From contig NZ_NIZW01000007.1 of NCBI RefSeq assembly GCF_002727185.1, positions 124,001 through 188,000 on the forward strand: DNA of 64,000 nt, written 5' to 3'. Every line of letters begins with the position of its first letter. Positions within the stretch are counted from its first letter, which is position 1. A program made the translations under genes and the position numbers. The notes under the pieces were generated by a model that searched no databases, was not told where the DNA came from, and saw only the letters and a list, made by a program, of their open reading frames with translations. Of this stretch, positions 53,537 through 62,454 are shown piece after piece. Source of the stretch: Rhodopirellula bahusiensis (GTDB lineage Bacteria > Planctomycetota > Planctomycetia > Pirellulales > Pirellulaceae).

Positions 53537-55741
53537 ATGTCCGTTACTTCTTCCACTTCCACAGCTTTAGCGTGTGGTGCGTGTAAACATTCGAATGCTC
53601 CCGACGCTCAGTTCTGCGGCGGTTGCGGTCATGTTCTGCATGAGAAATGTATTCAGTGCGGTGGCTTGGTGAGCCTGACTCAGAAGTTTTGCGTTGGTTG
53701 CGGGCAAGACTTGAACGCGTGGCTGGAAAAACGAATCGCGGAACAAGAGACAAAGCTCGCCGATGCGGTCACCGCTGCAAAAAATCACGAATACGATCGT
53801 GCCTTGGGCTTGCTCAACCTCCTAGCAAAGAACAGCGACTACCGCTTCAGATCCGTCCAAGAACAGGCGGTTGCAGCAAAAGGCAAAGTCGAAAACCTGC
53901 AAGAAAAGGTCAACACGCAAGCCAACCAGCGAATCGCCGCGGCCAAAGAAGCTCACGCTCAAAACGACCTTTCGACGGCAGTCAAACTGCTCGTTCAAGT
54001 TCCTGAAAACTTGCTTGACGAAGACTCCCGTCGCATTCGGCAAAGCAGCCAAGTCCACTTGGACCAGCTCAAAGCACTGCACAGTGAACTGCAGCAATGC
54101 CTGGAGGAAAAGAGCTATGCGCAGGTTGCCGGGCTACTGCAGCAACTGCTGGAACTGCAACCTGACAATCAAAGGTATCAACAACTTTCGCAGCAAGTGG
54201 GTGACAAGCTGTTGCGACGCGCCGAGAGACTTTGCGTTCGACAAGAATACGAAGCTGCCCGAAACATGCTGACGTCACTTCCGACGATTTGCCACAACGA
54301 TCAATACAACGAACTCTTCCGACGAAGCGACTTGGCTTGCTGGCTGTCGAAGCAATTCGATGTGGAACCTTACGCAACCAATGCACTCGGCCGTTTGGCA
54401 ATGCGATACGCAAAGGAATTTCCTTCGGATGGGAAAGCCGCGGACTGCGTCAAACAACTTTCAAAAGCGGTGAAGTCCAAACGACCAACCGCCCGCGATG
54501 GCTTGGCACCTTGGCGAGCCGATGCGAAGAGCTGGATCGGCGGTCGCGTGGGCGTCCTCGCCAGTCCTCAGTCGCTGAACTTCGAGGAACTGAAAGAACG
54601 CCCCCAATCAATGGCGCCGTTCGCGGTTGCAATCGGCTTGGCACTGCAAGCACTCGGGCTCGGTCGAATCACCGGAAACTTGCTGCCCAAGAAGGGCGTG
54701 ATGGCAAAACTCGGATTAGGCAAAGCAAAACCAGCCTGGGGAATCGACGTTGGCTCTTCCGCGGTCACTGCCGTCAAATTGCGAATGGACAAAGGCAGTG
54801 AACAACCGATCGTGGAAGCCACCCACCGAGTCGAATTCAAAAACCCAACTTGCCGCGGTGGCTCAAAATCAGCGAGCGAATTGGTACCCGAAGCGATCAC
54901 TCGGTTGTTGGAAGAAATCGATGTCGCTAACACACTTGTCTACGCGAACTTGCCCGCCTGCGATGGTGTTGCTCGTTTCTGTGAGCTGCCACCCGTCAAA
55001 GACAAAGACGCCGAACGCTTGATCGAAACCGAGGTCAAAACTCGCATTCCAATCTCGACAGAAGACCTGGCACTGATTTCATGGGTCGCACCCCTGCAAA
55101 AAGAGAGCACGATCGGACGCCCTGTGGTCATGGCCGCCGCAACCAAACTCGCCGTCAGCCGACGTGTCGATCTTCTCGGGATTGGAGGCCTGAAAATTGA
55201 TGGACTGATCCCGTCTCCCATCGCTTTGGCTAACTTCGCTGCTCACGAGTTTGCAGAGTTGCTTTCACCTCCCGAAGAGAAGCCAACGAAGAACAAAAAG
55301 TCGAAAGCGAAGAACGGGAAAGAGGCTTCCGAAGAACAGGACGAAGAGATCACCGCGGAGGTGTCGGTCTCAGGCAAACAACCCACGCTCGCATTCGTTG
55401 ACGCTGGGGCATCCAAAACAACAATGCTTTTGATCTCGCCGGTTTCGGTTTGGTTCTGGTCCTACGAAAGTGGTGGAGAAGATGCCACCGCTGTGGTTGC
55501 TCGACGAACCAAGGTCACCGCGGAGGAAGCCGAACAATCCAAGCGAAACCTCGCGTCACTGAAGACACCGCACGATGTCGACGACGACATTCGCGAAAAA
55601 CACGAAGTCACCCGGGCTCGGCTTCGAAAGCTCTTCCAAGAAGCGGACAAGACTTTCCGCCACTTTGATGTGAAAGAAACTTGGTGCGTCGGCTCGGCTC
55701 ACCAGCAGCACGGTTTCCTCCGCCGCGTGATGATGAAGTAG
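53537..55741 (+). CDS. Double zinc ribbon/TPR/PilM-like actin-fold protein, apparently circularly permuted
   Basis: A 734-residue protein. Two zinc ribbons come first (C13, C16, C27, C30 and C38, C41, C52, C55). Residues ~60-320 are helical and TPR-like. Residues 334-386 (from IGGRVGVL through FAVAIGLALQALGLG to NLLPKK) match the segment that normally ends a planctomycete PilM. Residues 401-734 then begin with the normal PilM start WGIDVGSSAVTAVKL, continue through LPPVKDKDAERLIETEVKTRIP and VDAGASKTTMLLI, and stop after CVGSAHQQHGFLRRV, where the missing C-terminal part would follow. PilM is a cytosolic ATP-binding partner of PilN/O/P in type IV pili. No other pil gene is nearby. The permuted order is read directly; its folding is inferred. 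Confidence 0.85.
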   Translation: MSVTSSTSTALACGACKHSNAPDAQFCGGCGHVLHEKCIQCGGLVSLTQKFCVGCGQDLNAWLEKRIAEQETKLADAVTAAKNHEYDRALGLLNLLAKNSDYRFRSVQEQAVAAKGKVENLQEKVNTQANQRIAAAKEAHAQNDLSTAVKLLVQVPENLLDEDSRRIRQSSQVHLDQLKALHSELQQCLEEKSYAQVAGLLQQLLELQPDNQRYQQLSQQVGDKLLRRAERLCVRQEYEAARNMLTSLPTICHNDQYNELFRRSDLACWLSKQFDVEPYATNALGRLAMRYAKEFPSDGKAADCVKQLSKAVKSKRPTARDGLAPWRADAKSWIGGRVGVLASPQSLNFEELKERPQSMAPFAVAIGLALQALGLGRITGNLLPKKGVMAKLGLGKAKPAWGIDVGSSAVTAVKLRMDKGSEQPIVEATHRVEFKNPTCRGGSKSASELVPEAITRLLEEIDVANTLVYANLPACDGVARFCELPPVKDKDAERLIETEVKTRIPISTEDLALISWVAPLQKESTIGRPVVMAAATKLAVSRRVDLLGIGGLKIDGLIPSPIALANFAAHEFAELLSPPEEKPTKNKKSKAKNGKEASEEQDEEITAEVSVSGKQPTLAFVDAGASKTTMLLISPVSVWFWSYESGGEDATAVVARRTKVTAEEAEQSKRNLASLKTPHDVDDDIREKHEVTRARLRKLFQEADKTFRHFDVKETWCVGSAHQQHGFLRRVMMK

Positions 55742-55881
55742 CCACTCTGTGGCTGAAATGGACTCAACGATAGAGTCTCTGCTGTATCCACTTGGCACGC
55801 TCGACTAGGATGACAACGGATCTTTGCGTTCCCCACGCATCGATTGGGAAATCCATTCTTCAATTTCGAGCGGAAATATCA

Positions 55882-56979
55882 ATGAGTGCTGGTGGCGGAC
55901 GTTGCATGCAAGTGGCAGCGGGATTGGTTTTGGCGTGTTTCTTCGGCTTTTCTCTAGGTGGCGATGCGAACGCACAGGACTCTTCCACAGTTGATGCTCG
56001 GCAGCATTTCCAAAACCCGATCGCAAAAGGCGCCGATCCTTGGGTGATTCGGGATCCACATCAAGCTCGCTATCTGTGGTGCAAATCAGACAACGACCGT
56101 GGCATTCTCATCTTTGAAAGCGACGATCTGACCACAATGGGGGAACGTCACCTTGTCTGGAAAGCACCTGACGAAGGACCTTATTCGAAAGAAGTCTGGG
56201 CTCCCGAACTGCATGTGGTCGGTGACCGGTACTACGTCTACTTTGCGGCTTCGGATGGAGACAACGCTAATCATCTGACCTATGTCTTGGAATCCAAGAC
56301 ATCTGACCCGCTGGGCGAGTACAACCTGCACGGCCCCATGGCCACCGGAGATGGCGAAGACGGACAATCGCCTAACATATGGTCGATCGATATGACCCTT
56401 CTGAATCACAACGACCAGTTGTTCGCAATCTGGTCGGGATGGGACAAACCGGGCAGTGACAATCAATACCTCTACATCGCTCCGATGAGCTCACCGACCG
56501 AATTGTCGGGGCCTCGCGTTCTTATTTGCGACAACGACGACTATCTGTGGGAACGAGTGGAACCCGATGCTTCTCAACGGGGGCTCAACGAAGGCCCTGA
56601 GGTTTTTAAAGCGAAAGGAAAGACATCGCTGCTCTATTCCTGCGGCGCCTCTTGGTTGCCAACTTACAAGATCGGTCGATTGGAATTGGTGAAGGACAAC
56701 CCGTTGGCTCCCGGTGCCTGGAAAAAGTTACCCGAACCGGCTTTCCAAAGCACCGAGACCGTTTACGGCGTCGGTCACTCCTGCTTCGCAAAGTCGCTGG
56801 ACGACAAACAATGGTGGCACATCTTTCACGCCAAAGTGGGTCCCGAGCACGGATGGAACCGAGCCCTTCACTTGCAACCCATGAATGTCTCCGATGATGG
56901 AACGCCACTGCTCGGCACACCACTGGACCGGGCGACTGCGATCGAGCGGCCAAGCGGCAAGTCTCTCAGCGAACGATAG
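55882..56979 (+). CDS. Glycoside hydrolase family 43-like exported protein
   Basis: About 365 residues from the ATG at 55882, which begins a signal peptide ending near GDANA; longer starts up to 55792 are less likely. The five-bladed GH43 pattern is visible: NPIAKGADPWVIRD with the candidate base Asp, EVWAPELHVVGDRYYVYFAAS, NIWSIDMTLL with the pKa-tuning Asp, and LNEGPEVFKAKGKTSLLYS with the candidate acid Glu. Members cleave arabinosides or xylosides. The enzyme would act outside the cytoplasm on plant or algal polysaccharide, in line with the sulfatases. The 3' end overlaps the convergent CRTAC1 gene by 14 bases. Confidence 0.85.
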   Translation: MSAGGGRCMQVAAGLVLACFFGFSLGGDANAQDSSTVDARQHFQNPIAKGADPWVIRDPHQARYLWCKSDNDRGILIFESDDLTTMGERHLVWKAPDEGPYSKEVWAPELHVVGDRYYVYFAASDGDNANHLTYVLESKTSDPLGEYNLHGPMATGDGEDGQSPNIWSIDMTLLNHNDQLFAIWSGWDKPGSDNQYLYIAPMSSPTELSGPRVLICDNDDYLWERVEPDASQRGLNEGPEVFKAKGKTSLLYSCGASWLPTYKIGRLELVKDNPLAPGAWKKLPEPAFQSTETVYGVGHSCFAKSLDDKQWWHIFHAKVGPEHGWNRALHLQPMNVSDDGTPLLGTPLDRATAIERPSGKSLSER

Positions 56980-58786
56980 CTCGAGACGATGAGCCGGTGT
57001 CATCGGATTCGATCAGCTCCAGAACCTGATTCGCTCGAACGTCATCAAAACGCTGAGCACGCCCGCTCGGCCAGCGAACTTCGAGCGAGATCACTTCATC
57101 CGACGCAAAGCCAAAATGAGCCATTTTCTGATCCGTCGAAAGATAGGTTCCGCCACCGGTGATCTCTTGAAACTGACGGCGTCCATCTTGGACGGCCTGC
57201 ACCTTCACACCTTGTCCATGCCGCGGTGAAGATCTCCCCACGAACTTGACCTGCAACCAATTGCTTTTGGTTTGCTGCCGCTGATTCATCAACAACGCCG
57301 CCGGTCCGTTTTGATGCACCACGACAAAGTCGATATCGCCATCCGTATCAAAATCGATTTTCGCGACGCCGCGACCAATCTTGGGCTCTGAGAAAAACGG
57401 CCCAAGCGACGGACTGATGTCCTCGAACTGCTCACCGGAAAGAGCAAACAATTGGGGCGGCATCTTCTGCAGTTTGTTCTTTGGATGGTTGTCGACGTGA
57501 CCGTTTGTCACGAACAACTCGTCGTGACCATCGTGGTTGAAATCACAGAACGTCGCTCCAAACCCGAGCACCGACTGGGACGGCAACGCCAACCCCAATG
57601 ACGAAGTGGCATCCTGAAATCCAGACTTCCCCAAGTTGCGATACAGCGTGTTGGACTCGTTGAAGTAGTTCGTGCAAAAAATGTCCAGCCATCCATCGCG
57701 ATCCACATCCGAAACCGCCACTCCCATTCCCGCCTCGAACTCACCTCGCTGATTGGTCGCACAACCGCGAATCACGGCCTCTTCTGAAAACATGCCTTGT
57801 TCATTGCCGCGGAACAGGAAGTTGGCCGTCGTGTCGTTGGCGACGTAGACATCCAGTCGATCGTCGCGATCAAAGTCGGCGATCGCGACGCCCAAACTCT
57901 TGCCATCGGCAGCGGTCAATCCGAGCGAGTTTGCCTCGTCCAGGTAGGTCCCATCGCCTTGATTGATGAACGCTTGGTTTTCCCAAGACGCGAATTCTTG
58001 CGGGCGACACAATCGACCTTCCCCATTCGTGTCGCGGCAGATTGGGCCCGCGATCATGTCATACATCAGGTAGTTGCACACGTACAAATCCAACAGTCCG
58101 TCGCCGTTCAAATCGGCGAACTGAGCGGACGTGCTCCAACGATCCTCCGCGGAAACGAGGACTTGGTCGGTGACGTCGACAAACGTCCCATCACCGCAGT
58201 TTTGAAAGCAGAGATTTCTATCAGTCGTTGTCAGATACACGTCCTCGAAACCATCTGAGTTGAAATCCCCAACAGCGAGACCTTGCCCGTAGTCGGACTG
58301 AACGTCGCCGAAAGCAGCCGGCGTCAACTCAAAGGCTTTCGCGTTTCGATTGCGAAACAGAGCGAAACAAGCTTCAGCAGAAAGATCGCCCGGTCGCCGA
58401 TTGCCACCTCGCGAAAAAACCAAGTCTGGCAAACCATCGAGGTCATGGTCGAGTACGCCAACGCCTCCACCCATCGATTCCGGCATCCACAAATTGGATT
58501 GCTGGCCGGTGCGATACTCGAACTTCAAACCCAGCTCACTCGAGGCGTCTTGGAAAGACAAAGACTCCGCCAATGCCTCTCGCGTTATTTCAGCCAGCTG
58601 TTCGTTGTTCGCCGGCTCAGCCTGTTCATCCGTTGTCTCGGACGCAATGTCCGTGAACAAACGGCCGTTCTCTTTGGCAGCCGGTACCGACTCAGCGGAG
58701 ACTACTTCAGATAGTTTGGAGTCTTCTCGCGAGCACCCCAGACTCACCAACCAACACACAACCAGCAGCACATACACACGTCTCAT
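56966..58786 (-). CDS. CRTAC1/ASPIC-UnbV lipoprotein with FG-GAP repeats
   Basis: A 606-residue protein with a lipobox LVSLGC (Cys18). Seven or so FG-GAP/VCBS calcium-loop repeats follow, each with a DxDxDG-like core: DHDLDGLPDL, DFNSDGFEDV, DLNGDGLLDL, DFDRDDRLDV, DVDRDGWLDI, DFNHDGHDEL and DFDTDGDIDF. The C-terminus is a UnbV/ASPIC domain (RHGQGVKVQAV, GGTYLSTDQKMAHFG, VRWPSGRAQRFDDV). It is a surface lipoprotein that probably binds Ca2+ and perhaps polysaccharide or protein. Its start overlaps the stop of the TPR gene (ATGA), so they form one transcript. The fifth repeat (DRDD) has lost its Gly. Confidence 0.9.
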   Translation of the reverse strand: MRRVYVLLVVCWLVSLGCSREDSKLSEVVSAESVPAAKENGRLFTDIASETTDEQAEPANNEQLAEITREALAESLSFQDASSELGLKFEYRTGQQSNLWMPESMGGGVGVLDHDLDGLPDLVFSRGGNRRPGDLSAEACFALFRNRNAKAFELTPAAFGDVQSDYGQGLAVGDFNSDGFEDVYLTTTDRNLCFQNCGDGTFVDVTDQVLVSAEDRWSTSAQFADLNGDGLLDLYVCNYLMYDMIAGPICRDTNGEGRLCRPQEFASWENQAFINQGDGTYLDEANSLGLTAADGKSLGVAIADFDRDDRLDVYVANDTTANFLFRGNEQGMFSEEAVIRGCATNQRGEFEAGMGVAVSDVDRDGWLDIFCTNYFNESNTLYRNLGKSGFQDATSSLGLALPSQSVLGFGATFCDFNHDGHDELFVTNGHVDNHPKNKLQKMPPQLFALSGEQFEDISPSLGPFFSEPKIGRGVAKIDFDTDGDIDFVVVHQNGPAALLMNQRQQTKSNWLQVKFVGRSSPRHGQGVKVQAVQDGRRQFQEITGGGTYLSTDQKMAHFGFASDEVISLEVRWPSGRAQRFDDVRANQVLELIESDDTGSSSRAIVR

Positions 58787-60069
58787 CGCGTCGCCCTTTC
58801 GACCAGCGTCTCCAAGCGTTCCGCGATGAGTGGTTGCTCAGCGGAGAGTGCAAAGCGATGCATTTGACGCAAAAGTGATGGAGTCAATTGATCGATCGAT
58901 TTCAGATCGGTGATTTCGCGACGAATTTGGTTGCCGAGCGCACCAAGTTCGAGGTATCGCTTGGACGCGTCGACGTCGCCCTGGTGAGCCAACACGGTTC
59001 CGAGTTGATGACAACCGATCCAATCGAATGGATCTCGCCGAATCGATTCGCGGAGTGCCGCTTCGGCTTGTTCCCATTCTTGCCTCATCACATGCATCAC
59101 GCCTTTCCAATGCCAAGGCCTCGGATCGCCGGCGCTGGATACCCGTACTTTTGCCAACCATCGTCGCATCTCTTCCGCATCGCCCTCGCTGGACGCTTCC
59201 TCGACCTGTTCCAAAATCAGTTCTGTATTCTCTGGGTATCGCATGGACAGATCATCCAGTCGCTGATGCAAGCGAACTGTTTCCTCGTCGAACTCTTTTC
59301 GCGTCGTATCCAATCCCGTTTCGTTCAATCGTTTTGCCTGTGCCGCATGACGATACGCCATCACCAAGTAGGGCTCGGGATCGTCAGCCAGCTCTGCCCA
59401 TTGGCTCGCGAACGTTTCTCCATCGCTATACGTCACGATCGAACCTGCCAAAAGGTAGACGTACATCGCTGGTGTATCCGCTTCGTTCGCAACCGCGTCA
59501 TTGACGAGCGGTGTGATCGCTTGCTGTTGAAACGTCAAACCATACTGTCGAAGCAGTAGACGACGGTGTTCAGTCAAGCTTGGATTGGACTCAATCGCTT
59601 GCTTCAAGTACTCGATCGGAACGGCTGGCAGATGCTCGGCATCTGACGCCATCTTCGCCATCAGAACACAACGCTCGGCGAACATCGGAAGCTCCGGCTC
59701 AATGGGCTCCAACAAGTCTCGAGCGGTCGATTCATCACCACGCATGTACGCGGCCAATCCAGCTGCGAAACGTGCTTCGGGATCACCAGGCCGGTACTCC
59801 ATCCACATCTTCGATATCGACGCTAAGTGCCCCCAACGTTGACTCTCCGTCGCAACCTGTGCTGCGTTGCGAAATTCGTTGACGCGTGAACGTTGCCAGA
59901 AATGACGCCCGACCAGGACCGCCAAAGCGATGCAGAGGATCACCAATCCATGCTGCCATTTCAGTTGCGATTGGCGCGAGGGCAGGCTAGGGCGTTCGCT
60001 TAACGAATCACCTCGCGTTGTTCTGGCATTCGCCGGTTCCCGTTGAGACGGCCTCGCGTGCTTTTTCAT
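58783..60069 (-). CDS. TPR-repeat membrane-anchored protein
   Basis: About 428 residues from the ATG at 60069; an ATG 12 codons upstream (60105) is also possible. A basic cytosolic tail, then one membrane helix (LVILCIALAVLVGRHFW), then tetratricopeptide-like helices: WMEYRPGDPEARFAAGLAAYMRGD, SNPSLTEHRRLLLRQYGL and near the end AALRESIRRDPFDWIGCHQLGTVL. It is coupled by ATGA overlap to the CRTAC1 lipoprotein gene; TPR-CRTAC1 pairs are common in planctomycetes. It probably scaffolds the partner. The function is not known. Confidence 0.85.
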   Translation of the reverse strand: MKKHARPSQREPANARTTRGDSLSERPSLPSRQSQLKWQHGLVILCIALAVLVGRHFWQRSRVNEFRNAAQVATESQRWGHLASISKMWMEYRPGDPEARFAAGLAAYMRGDESTARDLLEPIEPELPMFAERCVLMAKMASDAEHLPAVPIEYLKQAIESNPSLTEHRRLLLRQYGLTFQQQAITPLVNDAVANEADTPAMYVYLLAGSIVTYSDGETFASQWAELADDPEPYLVMAYRHAAQAKRLNETGLDTTRKEFDEETVRLHQRLDDLSMRYPENTELILEQVEEASSEGDAEEMRRWLAKVRVSSAGDPRPWHWKGVMHVMRQEWEQAEAALRESIRRDPFDWIGCHQLGTVLAHQGDVDASKRYLELGALGNQIRREITDLKSIDQLTPSLLRQMHRFALSAEQPLIAERLETLVERATR

Positions 60070-60276
60070 TCGTTTCTCGCTTTGCGTATCCGCATTGAAA
60101 CACATCGTGAATTTGATTTTTTACATTGAACCCCTTTTCACAGGTCCGTAAACTAAGATATTTACTCACTAAATGCCATTAAGGGAAATCGGTTCGCTTT
60201 TCGGGCAACCGGATCGAAAGCTTTGGCGTCCCAATCTCCCCCCAGAGAACCATCCATTTTCACAGGATTCATCGCG

Positions 60277-60447
60277 ATGCACCGCCTCTCTCACTTTCTC
60301 GCCACAGCTGCCTTTTTCGCTGTTTTCGCCGGCTGCGGGCCTGATACGTCGATCACGACGACTGATCCGCCACCGCCGATGACGGAAGAAGAAATCAAAG
60401 CTCAGGAACAGCACTACCAACAACCGAGCATGGCAGACCGGAAATAA
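60277..60447 (+). CDS. Small putative lipoprotein next to second DUF1559 gene
   Basis: A 56-residue protein from the ATG at 60277: hydrophobic signal (LSHFLATAAFFAVFAG) and lipobox FAGC with Cys20. The mature part is ~37 residues with TTTDPPPPMTEEEIKAQEQHY. The gene lies 115 bases before the DUF1559 start codon. The counterpart at 12762-12950 follows its DUF1559 gene. The two lipoproteins share size and acidic/polar character but little sequence. A role with DUF1559 proteins is inferred from context. Confidence 0.65.
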   Translation: MHRLSHFLATAAFFAVFAGCGPDTSITTTDPPPPMTEEEIKAQEQHYQQPSMADRK

Positions 60448-60561
60448 ACCAAAAACACCTACGATAATTTACCGCCCGAAACACGGCAATTTGGGCAATG
60501 AATCGCTACGACACATTCCCATCCCACTTTTCTCTTCCGTTCTTCTTTTTGAGGGTTCCTA

Positions 60562-61698
60562 ATGAATTCCAAGGTTTCCCGACGCGGGTTTACTCTGGTT
60601 GAGTTGCTCGTTGTCATCGCCATCATCGGCGTACTTGTTGGCCTGCTATTGCCAGCCGTTCAGGCCGCCCGAGAAGCTGCACGCCGAATGCAGTGCGGCA
60701 ATAACATGAAGCAGCTTGGCCTCGCGCTGCACAACTACCATTCCGCTTACAACCGCTTGCCTCAACACGGTGGCGGCACAGCGCACGTGGCTGGTGGCCC
60801 CGACAACGTTCTGATGCTCAGCGTTCTCGTTCCGATGACTCCGTTCATTGAACAACAAGCCTTTTGGGAACAAATCAGCAACCCGTTTGTTGCATCCAAT
60901 GGAAACACCTACCCAGCGATGGGCCCCGCCCCTTGGGACACCGGCTACGATCCATGGCGAACCACTGTCGGAACGTTCCGCTGCCCGAGCGACCCGACCG
61001 TCCCAACGGCTGGCCAGTTTGGGATGAACAACTACGCAGCTTGCATCGGCGATGGCATCAACTGGACCGACCGCGGTGGCATCAATGACAACGGGACGCC
61101 CGGCAACCCACAAGCAGCTGATCAGTTCCTGCGAGGTGTTTTCAAAACCCGACGAGCGACCGCGTTTCGTGACATCCTCGATGGACTGTCAAACACAATC
61201 ATGATGGGCGAGATCTGCACAGACGCGGGAAACCGTGAAATCATCGGCCAACCAGTCTTCATCGGTGACGGTGCGGTTTTCACCAACCCGACCGCCGCTG
61301 CTTGCACAACCAACGCGATTGACCCTCAGCGGCCTCAGTTTTATTTGCCGACCGCGGAACTGCAGTACGGCCGAGCCGACCAATGGAACCGAGGGCATCG
61401 ATGGATGTGTGCTCTGGGGATGTACACGATGATCAACACCATCCGGCCTCCGAACAAAGAAAGCTGTCAGTCCCACAACACGGACGGCCGAGAGGGAACC
61501 TATACCGCGGCCAGCAGACACCAAGGTGGTTGCCACATTCTGCTAGGAGACGGTGCGGTTCGATTCATCACCGATTCAATTGAATCGGGTAACCAAGAGG
61601 CGTACATCGACCAACCCGGTGTCGAAAGCCCTTACGGAGTGTGGGGCGCACTCGGGACCGCGGCAATGCGCGAGACCCTCGACGCGGAAGCCTTCTGA
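60562..61698 (+). CDS. DUF1559 pseudopilin-like protein (H-X9-DG type)
   Basis: A 378-residue protein with GAGGG ribosome-binding site just upstream. Prepilin leader ending RRG before FTLVELLVVIAIIGVLVGLL, then the AREAARRMQCGNNMKQLGLA start of DUF1559. The middle carries PFIEQQAFWEQISNPF, nearly identical to the copy at 11444-12646, and the end has HQGGCHILLGDGAVRFITDSI and SPYGVWGALG. The two copies are clear paralogues. Processing by prepilin peptidase is expected. A strong terminator lies at 61791-61837. Confidence 0.93.
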   Translation: MNSKVSRRGFTLVELLVVIAIIGVLVGLLLPAVQAAREAARRMQCGNNMKQLGLALHNYHSAYNRLPQHGGGTAHVAGGPDNVLMLSVLVPMTPFIEQQAFWEQISNPFVASNGNTYPAMGPAPWDTGYDPWRTTVGTFRCPSDPTVPTAGQFGMNNYAACIGDGINWTDRGGINDNGTPGNPQAADQFLRGVFKTRRATAFRDILDGLSNTIMMGEICTDAGNREIIGQPVFIGDGAVFTNPTAAACTTNAIDPQRPQFYLPTAELQYGRADQWNRGHRWMCALGMYTMINTIRPPNKESCQSHNTDGREGTYTAASRHQGGCHILLGDGAVRFITDSIESGNQEAYIDQPGVESPYGVWGALGTAAMRETLDAEAF

Positions 61699-61790
61699 CA
61701 AATCGTGACCATCTCCGAAATGGATTTCGCTCGAAGCATCGGACAACTGCTTGGAGTCCTCTGTTTCGAGCGAACACGATAGAATCAACC

Positions 61791-61837
61791 GAATCACTCG
61801 CCGGACGAACCCTCGCCCGGCGAGTGATTCTTTTTTT
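61791..61837 (+). terminator. Strong intrinsic terminator
   Basis: A perfect 14-base stem, GAATCACTCGCCGG (61791-61804) with CCGGCGAGTGATTC (61817-61830), a 12-base loop and then seven T residues (61831-61837). It ends the DUF1559 transcript 93 bases after its stop. It also lies within the longest reading frame through ruvX, so the ruvX start must be downstream. Confidence 0.92.
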
Positions 61838-61858
61838 GATTCAACGTCCATTTCGCCC

Positions 61859-62389
61859 ATGACTCGAATGTCCACTCCCACCACCACTGCCGACGACGGA
61901 TTCCCTGCGACCGGACGATTGGCATCGGTCGACTATGGAACCGTTCGCATCGGCGTCGCGATTTGCGATCCCGACTGGATCCTGGCCAGTCCGCTCGAAA
62001 TCCATCCAGTCAGCACGCCGGAGAAGGACGCCCAGTATTTCATTGACCTGGCAAAGTCCGAACGAATCTCCGCTTGGGTGGTTGGCCTTCCAATTCACTG
62101 CGACGGCGGCGAGAGCGACAAAAGCAAAGAAAGCCGAAAATTCGCCGCCTGGCTGAAAGAAACGACTGGCTTGCCAACGCGGCTATTCGACGAACGTTTC
62201 ACAACTGTCGCAGCCAATGCGAAAATTCGACAAGGAAAAACGACTCGAAAGAAGACGAAACAACGAGTCGATGCCGTTGCCGCCCAAGTTTTACTGGAAT
62301 CGTTCCTGGAATCCTGCCGTTACCGTGGTGAGCTGTCCGGGCACATCCTGGAAGATTCAACTTCCGATGATTCGCTTGATGATGCATGA
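61859..62389 (+). CDS. ruvX: Holliday junction resolvase-like RuvX (YqgF)
   Basis: About 176 residues from the ATG at 61859; a second ATG at 61868 is possible. Longer frames run through the terminator at 61791-61837 and are rejected. RNase H-like fold with the catalytic Asp in VDYGTVRIGVAICD (D25), VVGLPIHCDGGESDKS, Glu in DERFTT and Asp in VDAVAAQVLLESFL. All acidic residues are kept. The family processes pre-16S rRNA 5' ends and may cut junctions. The C-terminal extension after the fold is acidic and Ser-rich (STSDDSLDDA). Confidence 0.92.
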   Translation: MTRMSTPTTTADDGFPATGRLASVDYGTVRIGVAICDPDWILASPLEIHPVSTPEKDAQYFIDLAKSERISAWVVGLPIHCDGGESDKSKESRKFAAWLKETTGLPTRLFDERFTTVAANAKIRQGKTTRKKTKQRVDAVAAQVLLESFLESCRYRGELSGHILEDSTSDDSLDDA

Positions 62390-62454
62390 TGAAGCCGGCC
62401 GCCCTGAGTGTTGGATGAGCCAATGATGTCGCTCGGCAAACTCGAGAACCTCTG

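Noticed and set aside
61751-61858. N-terminal extension of RuvX
   Set aside because: It would translate through a perfect intrinsic terminator, and RuvX homologues start near 61859.
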